Source: an uncultured bacterium (GTDB lineage Bacteria > Bacillota > Clostridia > Lachnospirales > Lachnospiraceae). Taken from it: a DNA stretch of 64,000 nt. Shown one piece after another: positions 56,784-64,000 of the stretch. Position 1 is the first letter of the stretch. Every line of letters begins with the position of its first letter. The stretch lies in NCBI GenBank assembly GCA_905215405.1, contig CAJMQE010000007.1:15531-79530 (forward strand). The letters run 5' to 3'. The position numbers and the translations under genes were made by a program. The notes under the pieces are model-generated. The model did no database searches, had not been told where the DNA came from, and saw nothing but the letters and a program-made list of their open reading frames with translations.

Positions 56784-56839
56784 AAGAGCATGGAAACAGG
56801 AAAAAACATACAGAGTTCAGGTAGAGAGGGGTGTTTTTA

Positions 56840-58189
56840 TTGAAAGGAAACAGGCGGATATTCAGCCTGGTCTGTTCGGTCTTTTTCTGGGGAAGCGGAC
56901 AGTTCTTTATTTGCAGGCAGCGCATCAAGGGAATGATGCTTTTTCTTTTTCAGTTGCTGGTCTTTGGGGTAGAGTTATATAGCGGGTACTGGTTCGAGGC
57001 CATCACTGGTCAGATCAGTCATTTTTCATTCCGGCTCCATGGTGGATTTTTTACAAAAGGAATCTGGGGGCTGGTCACACTGGGAGAAAAGCAGGGAGGC
57101 AGCAGTGCGGATCACTCCACGATGTTGCTTATTCGCGGAATTATCGTTGTGCTTATGCTGCTGGTCATACTTGCAGTGTATCTCTACAATATCCGTGATG
57201 CATACCAGACAGCGAAGAAGCTGGATGAGACAGGAGAGTATGTGACATCACGTGATTATCTGAAAAAGACGTACTCGAGATTTTTTGCTTATGTCATTCT
57301 GGTACCAATTGTAATATACATATCATTTGTCGTTGTTATGCCGATTATATTTTCGGTTCTGACAGCATTTACGAATTATAATATGAATCATATGCCTCCT
57401 GGAAATCTTGTAAAATGGGTAGGCTTCAGTAATTTCAAAAAACTGTTCCAGATTCCAATCTGGTCGGGAACCTTTTTCTCGGTCCTGCGGTGGAATATCG
57501 TATGGGCGATCCTGGCAACAGTGACAACTTTTTTCTTTGGTCTTTTTCAGGCCATCTTACTAAATCATAAATACACGAAGTGTAAAAGTCTTTACCGTGG
57601 AATCATGATTCTTCCATGGGCAATACCACAGTTAATATCATTACTTGTTTTCAGAAATTTCCTGAATGGACAGTTCGGACCAGTCAGCAGATTTCTGGTG
57701 CAGATCGGACTTACGGATCACAGAATCGGATTTCTTTCAGATCCATTTATTGCAAAGGTGACAATTCTTGTCGTCAATCTTTGGCTTGGTTTTCCAATGT
57801 TCATGATCATGATACAGGGCATTTTGTCCAATATTGATAACAGTCTCTATGAAGCAGCACAGATCGATGGTGGCAGTGGATTTAAGATCTTTCGGTTTAT
57901 CACATTTCCATTGGTCTTAAAGGCGACATCGCCGTTGTTGATTATGAATCTGGCCGCTAATTTCAATGGCTTCGGGATTATCTATTTCCTTACCAGCGGA
58001 GGGCCGGTCAATACAAATTACCAGTTCGCAGGAGATACGGATATTCTGATATCCTGGATCTATAAACTGACACTGGATCAGAAATTATATGATATGGCTG
58101 CAGTCATGAATATTATGATCTTTATTATGATCTCGGTCGTTTCCATTTGGAACTTCAGAAGAACACAGGCATTTAAGGAGGTGCAGTAG
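56840..58189 (+). CDS. malF: Maltose/maltodextrin ABC permease, MalF type
   Basis: A 449-residue membrane protein. About eight hydrophobic segments are seen, and the EAA loop that contacts the ATPase reads LYEAAQIDGGSGFKIFRFITFPL. The N-terminal 100 residues and the conserved RDAYQTAKKLDETGEYV segment match Firmicute MalF homologues. The start is probably TTG at 56840, nine bases after GAGAGGGG; GTG at 56831 abuts that site. First gene of an operon with malG, a binding protein, a GH13 enzyme and a starch-binding protein. The ATPase (MsmX/MalK) is not in the window. Confidence 0.9.
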   Translation: MKGNRRIFSLVCSVFFWGSGQFFICRQRIKGMMLFLFQLLVFGVELYSGYWFEAITGQISHFSFRLHGGFFTKGIWGLVTLGEKQGGSSADHSTMLLIRGIIVVLMLLVILAVYLYNIRDAYQTAKKLDETGEYVTSRDYLKKTYSRFFAYVILVPIVIYISFVVVMPIIFSVLTAFTNYNMNHMPPGNLVKWVGFSNFKKLFQIPIWSGTFFSVLRWNIVWAILATVTTFFFGLFQAILLNHKYTKCKSLYRGIMILPWAIPQLISLLVFRNFLNGQFGPVSRFLVQIGLTDHRIGFLSDPFIAKVTILVVNLWLGFPMFMIMIQGILSNIDNSLYEAAQIDGGSGFKIFRFITFPLVLKATSPLLIMNLAANFNGFGIIYFLTSGGPVNTNYQFAGDTDILISWIYKLTLDQKLYDMAAVMNIMIFIMISVVSIWNFRRTQAFKEVQ

Positions 58190-58192
58190 CAG

Positions 58193-59017
58193 ATGAAGCG
58201 AAAAATAAAGGCAGTTCTGATTAATGGAGAGCTGATTCTGGTCTCGTTACTGGTCATTGTGCCGGTAATCTGGATCATTTTATCCTCCTTTAATGTAGGG
58301 CAGAATCTTTCTACAGCAAGTTTTATTCCCAAACAGCTGACACTGGCGAACTATGGGAAGCTGTTTACGGAGACTTATTTTGGATACTGGTTCCTGAATA
58401 GTCTGGTGGTCGCCACATTAAATGCAGTTATTTCTGTATTTCTGATTCTGATCACGGCCTGGGTCCTGTCAAGATTTAGGTTCAAAGGGAAAAAGAGTGG
58501 ACTGATGACGTTGCTGGTACTTTCCATGTTTCCAAGTTTTCTGTCCATGACCGCTGTATACACGCTGTTCGTCGTATTGGGGCTGGTCAATAAACCAGTA
58601 GCACTGGTCATTATTTATGCAGCTGGATCAATCCCTTATAATGTCTGGCTGGTGAAAGGATACATTGATGGGATCCCGGCATCACTGGATGAGGCCGCCT
58701 ATATTGATGGCAGCAGTAAAATGAATACATTTGTAAGGATCATTGTGCCGATGGCAAAGCCGATCATTGTCTACTGTGTGGTTTCCCAGTTCATGATTCC
58801 ATGGATGGATTACATTATTCCAAACCTGCTTTTGACGGGAAATAAAAATAAGACAGTGGCAGTTGGACTCTATTCTATGATTGCATCAGATCAGGATGCG
58901 AATTTTACACTGTTTGCAGCAGGAGCCGTACTTGTGGCAGTGCCGATCACCATTCTGTATCTGCTTTTTCAGAAGTTTTTGGTACAGGGCATTTCAGCAG
59001 GCGCGAGCAAAGAGTAA
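58193..59017 (+). CDS. malG: Maltose/maltodextrin ABC permease, MalG type
   Basis: A 274-residue membrane protein with six hydrophobic segments and the EAA loop LDEAAYIDGSSKMNTFVRIIVPMAKP. It pairs with the MalF-type protein to form the channel for maltodextrin. AAGGAGGTG lies upstream in the end of malF, three bases separate the genes, so they are tightly coupled. Confidence 0.92.
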   Translation: MKRKIKAVLINGELILVSLLVIVPVIWIILSSFNVGQNLSTASFIPKQLTLANYGKLFTETYFGYWFLNSLVVATLNAVISVFLILITAWVLSRFRFKGKKSGLMTLLVLSMFPSFLSMTAVYTLFVVLGLVNKPVALVIIYAAGSIPYNVWLVKGYIDGIPASLDEAAYIDGSSKMNTFVRIIVPMAKPIIVYCVVSQFMIPWMDYIIPNLLLTGNKNKTVAVGLYSMIASDQDANFTLFAAGAVLVAVPITILYLLFQKFLVQGISAGASKE

Positions 59018-59071
59018 TGAAGTGATAGAAGGAAAAATAAGGATGATTTTTTGGGGAAAGGTGGAGATAGC

Positions 59072-60364
59072 ATGAAGAGATCACATTTGGTCAAAAAGAT
59101 CACAGCGACAGGTCTGACGCTGATACTTGGAAGTCTCATGCTGGCAACCGTGACTGGCTGTGGCAGAGAAATTCCGCAGGAGGAGACTACATTTGTAGGA
59201 AGTGGTGTGAAGACTTTAAGTGAGATGGTACCGGAAAAGGATGCAAGTCTTGTACTCTGGACCGGCAATCAGGATTATGGGGAAGCGATTGCAAAAGCAT
59301 TTGAGGCAAAGTACGGAGTTCCAGTGTCTGTTGTACAGGAAGGGATGGGAACGGTGGATAAAGTATCGTTGAGCGGACCTTCTGGGGAAGGACCGGATGT
59401 CTTTGTCACTGCTCATGATCAGTTTCAGAAAGGGCTATCATCCGGAGTTCTGATGCAGATGGAAGATGCAGTTGCAGATAATGTCAGGGACAAAGTGGCA
59501 GAATCCGGTGTCAGCACAGTCACAAATGATGGAAAGATCTACGGGGTACCGGTTTCTATCGAAGTCAACTGTATGCTGTACAATAAGGACCTTGTCAGCA
59601 CACCAGCGACATCACTGGAAGAGATCATGCAGGGAGCGGAAACATTTAATGATCCGGAGAACAACCGATTCAATCTGCTTTGTAACATTGGAGATGGTTA
59701 TAATGAGTTCCCGTTCTTATCCAATCAGGGATATCAGATCTTTGGCAGCGATGGAAAAGATGATTCTGATCCGGGATTTGATACCCAGGAATTTGAAAAT
59801 GGATTACAACTGTTATCCACATTACAAAAAAGTATGCCGGTCTCTTCGACGGATCTGAATAACAAGAGTTCGCTGAAAGCAAACTTTATGGAAGGAAATG
59901 TAGCATATTATATTACCGGTCCATGGGATATTCAGCAGATCAAGGACAGTGGCGTTAATTTTGGAATCACGACACTGCCGACCTACCAGGAAAAACCGCT
60001 GAAACCGTTTGCAGGTGTTCAGTGCGCATTCGTATCGTCATTTACCAAATATCCGATTGCATCAGAACTTCTGGCATCCTTTTTGATCAGTGAGGAAGGT
60101 GCTGAAATCTTATATGACCAGAGCAGTGGAATTACGACATTAAAGGATATCAATCAGGTAAAAGGACTTTCAGAAGATGAATATCTGTCTGTATTTGTAA
60201 AGCAGTTCGAAAATTCAGTGCCGATTCCAAGTCAGAAAAGAATGTCCTATATATGGTCAGTTCTTCCGGACATCAGCAGAGCGGTTTTTGATGGGCAGCT
60301 GACGCCAGCAGAAGGGCGAAGCAAAGCCGTGGAGAACTGGAAAGCATTACTGGCGACGGAATAG
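59072..60364 (+). CDS. Maltodextrin-binding lipoprotein (ABC solute-binding protein)
   Basis: A 430-residue extracellular family 1 solute-binding protein. A signal sequence ends at the lipobox with C30 in ATVTGC, so the protein is lipid-anchored outside the membrane. The fold markers LVLWTG at the first strand, GPDVFVTAHDQF, YGVPVSIEVNCMLYNKDL and the W-x-ITGPWD-like segment (ITGPWDIQQIK) match maltose/maltodextrin-binding proteins. AAGGTGGAG precedes the ATG at 59072. It delivers sugar to the MalF/MalG permease. Confidence 0.93.
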   Translation: MKRSHLVKKITATGLTLILGSLMLATVTGCGREIPQEETTFVGSGVKTLSEMVPEKDASLVLWTGNQDYGEAIAKAFEAKYGVPVSVVQEGMGTVDKVSLSGPSGEGPDVFVTAHDQFQKGLSSGVLMQMEDAVADNVRDKVAESGVSTVTNDGKIYGVPVSIEVNCMLYNKDLVSTPATSLEEIMQGAETFNDPENNRFNLLCNIGDGYNEFPFLSNQGYQIFGSDGKDDSDPGFDTQEFENGLQLLSTLQKSMPVSSTDLNNKSSLKANFMEGNVAYYITGPWDIQQIKDSGVNFGITTLPTYQEKPLKPFAGVQCAFVSSFTKYPIASELLASFLISEEGAEILYDQSSGITTLKDINQVKGLSEDEYLSVFVKQFENSVPIPSQKRMSYIWSVLPDISRAVFDGQLTPAEGRSKAVENWKALLATE

Positions 60365-60386
60365 AGAATAGAGAAAGGATGTTCAG

Positions 60387-62105
60387 ATGAAAAAGGATGT
60401 TTTGTATCATCGCCCAAAGAGCAACTATGCCTGTGCGTATTCAATGGACGAAATCCGAATCCGTTTTCGAACGGCCAGGGATGATGTCGAACAGGTGCGG
60501 TTGCACTATGGCGTGAAGTTTGACTGGGCCGCAAAGACGTGGGTGGTGATGAAAAAAATTGCAACAGACAGTTACTTTGATTATTACCAGTATAATATCA
60601 GGCAGGAAGATATCCGTCTGGGATATTATTTTGAAGTGATCGGGCAGGAGGAACACATTTTTTATACAGAAGCAGGTATTTTAAAGGAGTTCGATGACAA
60701 AAATGCACATCATCTGTTCTTTCAGTACCCAGCTGTGCATAAAAATGAAGTACTCTATCAGCCTGAATGGTATAGAAATGCAGTGTTCTATCAGATCTTT
60801 GTCGAGAGGTTCGACAATGGAGATCCGCAGATCTCTCCTGAAAATCTGGAACCTTGGGATGCGGATCCGACGCCGAGATCTTTTTTTGGAGGAGATTTGG
60901 AAGGAATTCGAAAAAGACTGCCTTATTTACAGGAGTTGGGAATCAATGCGTTGTATTTGACACCGATTTTTAAATCGGCATCCAATCATAAATATGACAC
61001 GATAGATTATATGCAGATCGATCCACATTTTGGAGATGAACAGACTCTGAAAAAACTTGTGGATGAAGCACATAATAGGGGGATTCACATTGTGCTAGAT
61101 GCGGTATTCAATCACTGTAGTGAGCAGTTCGCCCCATTTCAGGATGTATTGGAAAAAGGAGAAGAATCTCAATATAAAGACTGGTTCTACATAAAAAACT
61201 TTCCAGTCAGGTGTGATGAGATGAATTATGAAGTATTTGCAAAAGTTCCCTATATGCCAAGACTGAATACAGCGAATCCCGCTGTACGCGATTATTTATT
61301 CCGCGTAGTAAGTTACTGGACTACCAAATTCAGGATTGACGGATGGAGACTAGATGTAGCGGACGAACCGGATCATGATTTCTGGCGTGAGTTCAGAAAA
61401 GTGGTAAAAAATATATCGAAAAATCTGGTGATCATAGGAGAAAACTGGCACGATGCATTACCATGGCTGATGGGAGACCAGTTCGATACTGTGATGAATT
61501 ATCCGGTAACATATCAGGCGGAATTGTTCTTTGCGAAGAAGAAGACAAATGCACTGCAGTTTACAGGAGCGCTGGAAGCACAATTGATGAAATATCCGGA
61601 CAGACAGAATGAATTGATGTTCAATCTGCTGGATAGCCATGATACCGAGCGTTTTCTATACCAGGCAGGAGAACATACCGATCGCCTGGAAAATGCAGCG
61701 GCATTTCAGTTCGGCTATTTGGGTGTACCATGTGTCTATTATGGGACTGAAACCGGATTGACAGGTGGATATGATCCAGGGTGTCGCAAAGGTTTCAACT
61801 GGAACAGGAATCAATGGAATCAGGCATTGTTTCGGTATTACACCAAGTTGATCCATCTGAGAAGAACGGAAAAGGCACTTCGGAATGGAACCATTGGGTT
61901 CTACAGCACAAAAGATGTATTTGTTATGAAAAGAAGTACAGAGGAAACGGATATTTATATTGTAATCAACCAGACAGATAAAGTGCAGAGATTATGCATT
62001 AAGGATCTGCCACAAAAAACAGAGGAGCTACTCAGTGGGGAAGTGTGCAGTACAGATGATATACCAGCGGATACGGCAATGTATTTTAAAGTTGACCGGA
62101 AATAA
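60387..62105 (+). CDS. GH13 alpha-glucan hydrolase (cyclomaltodextrinase/neopullulanase type)
   Basis: A 572-residue glycoside hydrolase family 13 enzyme. A CBM34-like N-terminal domain (about 1-120) precedes the TIM barrel. The catalytic triad is D323 in WRLDVADE, E352 in IGENWHD and D419 in LLDSHDTER. No signal peptide, so it acts in the cytoplasm on imported maltodextrins or cyclodextrins. These features point to subfamily 20. AAAGGATG precedes the ATG, 22 bases after the binding protein gene. Confidence 0.93.
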   Translation: MKKDVLYHRPKSNYACAYSMDEIRIRFRTARDDVEQVRLHYGVKFDWAAKTWVVMKKIATDSYFDYYQYNIRQEDIRLGYYFEVIGQEEHIFYTEAGILKEFDDKNAHHLFFQYPAVHKNEVLYQPEWYRNAVFYQIFVERFDNGDPQISPENLEPWDADPTPRSFFGGDLEGIRKRLPYLQELGINALYLTPIFKSASNHKYDTIDYMQIDPHFGDEQTLKKLVDEAHNRGIHIVLDAVFNHCSEQFAPFQDVLEKGEESQYKDWFYIKNFPVRCDEMNYEVFAKVPYMPRLNTANPAVRDYLFRVVSYWTTKFRIDGWRLDVADEPDHDFWREFRKVVKNISKNLVIIGENWHDALPWLMGDQFDTVMNYPVTYQAELFFAKKKTNALQFTGALEAQLMKYPDRQNELMFNLLDSHDTERFLYQAGEHTDRLENAAAFQFGYLGVPCVYYGTETGLTGGYDPGCRKGFNWNRNQWNQALFRYYTKLIHLRRTEKALRNGTIGFYSTKDVFVMKRSTEETDIYIVINQTDKVQRLCIKDLPQKTEELLSGEVCSTDDIPADTAMYFKVDRK

Positions 62106-62220
62106 GTTTACATAGAAAAGGAAGCAAAAAGGACGGAACAAGATAACAGGTATTAGGAATGATAGTAGAAAGGGTAACTGGTAAAAAGTCAGAATAATAG
62201 TCTGGTAAAGGAGACAGGGT

Positions 62221-62901
62221 ATGAAAAAAAATGAAAGTTTCTTGAGCAGGGGAATGCAGAATATGGAGAAAAAGATCACAGGTCTTAGAATCCTTGCAGT
62301 TGCGATGGTTGCGGTACTGATGGCGGTCGGTATGGCGGGCAGTATTCTTGCAGCAGATACAGGTGATTCTGCGGCAGGAACAACGAAGATCTATTATCAA
62401 AATGAAAATAACTGGAGCACAGTAAATATCTGGGCTTGGACAATCAAAGATAACGTGAATCTTGCAAAAAATGCCTGGCCGGGAGATAAGATGACCGATC
62501 TGGGAAATGGATGGTTCTCATTTGAGTTACCGGCAAACGAGACATTTGGCGTGTTATTTAATGATGGAACAAATCAGACAGCGAACTGTATGGATCTGGA
62601 AGCTGGAAAGACCTACTGGATCACAAATAGTGCTACATCACAGAAAAATGATTCCGGTCTTGGTGGTGGAAATGCCATTACAGCCGTAACGCAAGCCCAG
62701 GCCGGATGGCCGGAAGGACCAGCAGCCACAACAGCTGCAAGTCAGGATAAGAGCGAGGAACCAGTTGCAGCAGATGCGGTAACAGATGAAACGGCCAAAA
62801 AAGGCAGTGATCTGACACTGGTTTATGTTGGAATTGTTATTTTGATCGTAGTTGCTGCAGGTGCGGTCATTCAGTTAAAGAAGAAAAAGGGAAATCAATA
62901 A
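62221..62901 (+). CDS. Membrane-anchored starch-binding protein (CBM26-like)
   Basis: A 226-residue surface protein. A signal peptide (about 20-48) is followed by a starch-binding module of CBM25/CBM26 type (about residues 56-140) with TTKIYYQNENNWSTVNIWAW, NAWPGDKM and GWFSFELP, a Thr/Ala/Glu-rich spacer, and a C-terminal membrane segment (about 200-220) ending KKKKGNQ. There is no catalytic domain; it probably holds starch at the cell surface for the adjacent importer. AAAGGAG precedes the ATG. It is the last gene of the operon. Confidence 0.82.
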   Translation: MKKNESFLSRGMQNMEKKITGLRILAVAMVAVLMAVGMAGSILAADTGDSAAGTTKIYYQNENNWSTVNIWAWTIKDNVNLAKNAWPGDKMTDLGNGWFSFELPANETFGVLFNDGTNQTANCMDLEAGKTYWITNSATSQKNDSGLGGGNAITAVTQAQAGWPEGPAATTAASQDKSEEPVAADAVTDETAKKGSDLTLVYVGIVILIVVAAGAVIQLKKKKGNQ

Positions 62902-62921
62902 CCCTAAACATCAGATAGATT

Positions 62922-63860
62922 TTAACATTTGGAGGAATCCGGATTCAGGAGTACCTGATTGAACGGAGTATTAATATACGAAAGGGAAAGAATCTGCTGA
63001 AGCATTCTGACAGCTGTTTCTGCCCTGGTACGGTTCTTAACAGAAATAGTTTTTGTATCAGTCAGGAGCAGGCCGGAATGGTTCAGGCAGGTGACAACGA
63101 CAATATTGTCATTGCTGATATAGCGCTCAACTTCAAGCCCCAGAATTTCGCCGAATACGATCCCTTTTTCGTTCTGATGTTTTAGGAGAAATTCTCTCAG
63201 CTGATTATCACAGGCTGCACCGGATCGGCATAAAAAGATTCGATCTGCATCAAATTTGCTGGTAATCAGATCTTTACATTCTTCGTTGAGCATATCGTCC
63301 ATAATCAGAAACAGATTTTTTTCCAGAAGCATCCGATGAGCAGTGGAAATGATGACATCGTAATTCGGATAGATCTTACAAAAGAGTGGATCGTTGATTT
63401 CACAGTCAAGAAAGAGAATAGGTACATAATAATTTCTGGTCAGCTGCCGGACTTCCTGTGTGCGGATATCGATGATAAATGCAGCATCCAGTGAACGCTT
63501 TGCCAGTATATCGGCTTTTTCCTCCAGGTTCCTGGTAGTTGCAATAATCGTGTCATAGCGAAGAATGGATAATTGCTGCTGTAATTCAATTGCAAGATCG
63601 TAGGACTGCATTTTCCGGCCATAGGATGTGGTTTTATCCCAATTGATGATAATACCGATCAGATTGCTTTTCTGGCGGCGCTGTCGACAATGGTTCTGGT
63701 TTGGAATATAATTCAGCCTTTTCGCAGTTTCCAGTACACGAATACGTGTGTCATGCCGGATATGTTCTGACTCTGAATTATTGATCACGTAGGATACGGT
63801 AGCGACAGATACACCGCATAAGTCAGCAATATCCTGCATGGTAGCCTTTTTCTTTTTCAT
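62922..63860 (-). CDS. LacI-family transcriptional regulator (MalR type)
   Basis: A 312-residue repressor. The N-terminal helix-turn-helix reads ATMQDIADLCGVSVATVSYVINN, followed by the hinge region and a periplasmic-binding-protein-like sensor domain (from about residue 60). It converges with the maltodextrin operon and probably controls it through a GCAA-N6-TTGC site. Its core is somewhat shorter than usual for the family. GGGAGGGATTATT precedes the ATG on that strand. Confidence 0.88.
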   Translation of the reverse strand: MKKKKATMQDIADLCGVSVATVSYVINNSESEHIRHDTRIRVLETAKRLNYIPNQNHCRQRRQKSNLIGIIINWDKTTSYGRKMQSYDLAIELQQQLSILRYDTIIATTRNLEEKADILAKRSLDAAFIIDIRTQEVRQLTRNYYVPILFLDCEINDPLFCKIYPNYDVIISTAHRMLLEKNLFLIMDDMLNEECKDLITSKFDADRIFLCRSGAACDNQLREFLLKHQNEKGIVFGEILGLEVERYISNDNIVVVTCLNHSGLLLTDTKTISVKNRTRAETAVRMLQQILSLSYINTPFNQVLLNPDSSKC

Positions 63861-63891
63861 AATAATCCCTCCCGCTTAAAATGATACACAC

Positions 63892-63920
63892 ATTTTAGCA
63901 TGGAGGAAGAGGAAATTCAA
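63892..63920 (-). promoter_or_regulatory. Promoter of the LacI-family regulator
   Basis: On the minus strand TTGAAT (63920-63915), 17 bases, TAAAAT (63897-63892). Confidence 0.68.
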
Positions 63921-64000
63921 CGACTGGACAGGCACTACTTTTTATAAGAAAGACTAACTATTAAAAGTCAAGTCTAAAAACATATTTTTTGAATGAATTG

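Overview
The window looks like chromosomal DNA of an anaerobic Firmicute of the Clostridia, most likely a gut Lachnospiraceae. Evidence: moderately AT-rich sequence, strong GGAGG-type ribosome binding sites, TTGACA/TATAAT promoters with 17-base spacers, a HrcA/CIRCE-controlled groESL operon, a cysteine T-box, the Firmicute cysE-cysS-mrnC-rlmB-sigH gene order, and DUF2225 and YcxB-like proteins. The genus cannot be fixed by reading alone. Most of the window is core genome; no phage, insertion sequence or CRISPR array was seen.

Layout. 1-10.5 kb: an 8-oxoguanine glycosylase, groES-groEL, a MoxR/DUF58/transglutaminase operon, a small membrane protein and guaB. 10.6-18.6 kb: a CheX/CheY pair, a TruA-type protein whose catalytic Asp is Glu, thiE, argS, a 33-bp tandem repeat array, a CPBP protease, a glycosyltransferase and a KduD-type dehydrogenase. 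18.7-22.7 kb: a PAP2 phosphatase divergent from a three-gene operon of a degenerate ABC ATPase, a polytopic membrane protein and a membrane-anchored Asp-box protein. 22.7-28.4 kb: tRNA-Val, tRNA-Met, ispF with a Cys-rich tail, the cysteine T-box, cysE, cysS, mrnC, rlmB, sigH and tRNA-Thr. 28.4-30.7 kb: an AT-rich accessory stretch with two lipoproteins that share a front end but not a body. 30.7-42.7 kb: an L,D-transpeptidase, a diguanylate cyclase, a MacB-like ABC transporter, an anchored low-complexity protein, a 58-residue minus-strand gene, a shikimate-kinase-like protein, glnS, a tandem DUF2225 pair and an LtaS-family enzyme. 42.7-54.4 kb: carAB behind a possible leader attenuator, an SseB-like protein, a YcxB-like protein, a GGDEF-EAL protein, and a PadR/HAAS-domain pair whose long leader carries an operator-like inverted repeat and a 16-bp tandem array. 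54.4-64 kb: a MATE transporter, a zinc-ribbon membrane protein, and a maltodextrin-use locus (two permeases, binding lipoprotein, GH13 enzyme, membrane-anchored starch-binding protein) facing a LacI-family regulator.

How it fits together. The maltodextrin locus is a complete module: a surface starch-binding protein and a binding lipoprotein capture the sugar, MalF/MalG-type permeases import it (the ATPase must lie elsewhere), the GH13 enzyme cleaves it, and the LacI-type protein probably represses the operon through a GCAA-N6-TTGC site over its promoter. The T-box senses uncharged tRNA-Cys and controls cysteine synthesis and charging. Signal output is represented by CheX/CheY and two c-di-GMP enzymes. 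The least explained parts are the degenerate ABC operon, the TruA Glu variant, the PadR leader and three intergenic minisatellites. Positions are read by eye; no database search or folding was run.
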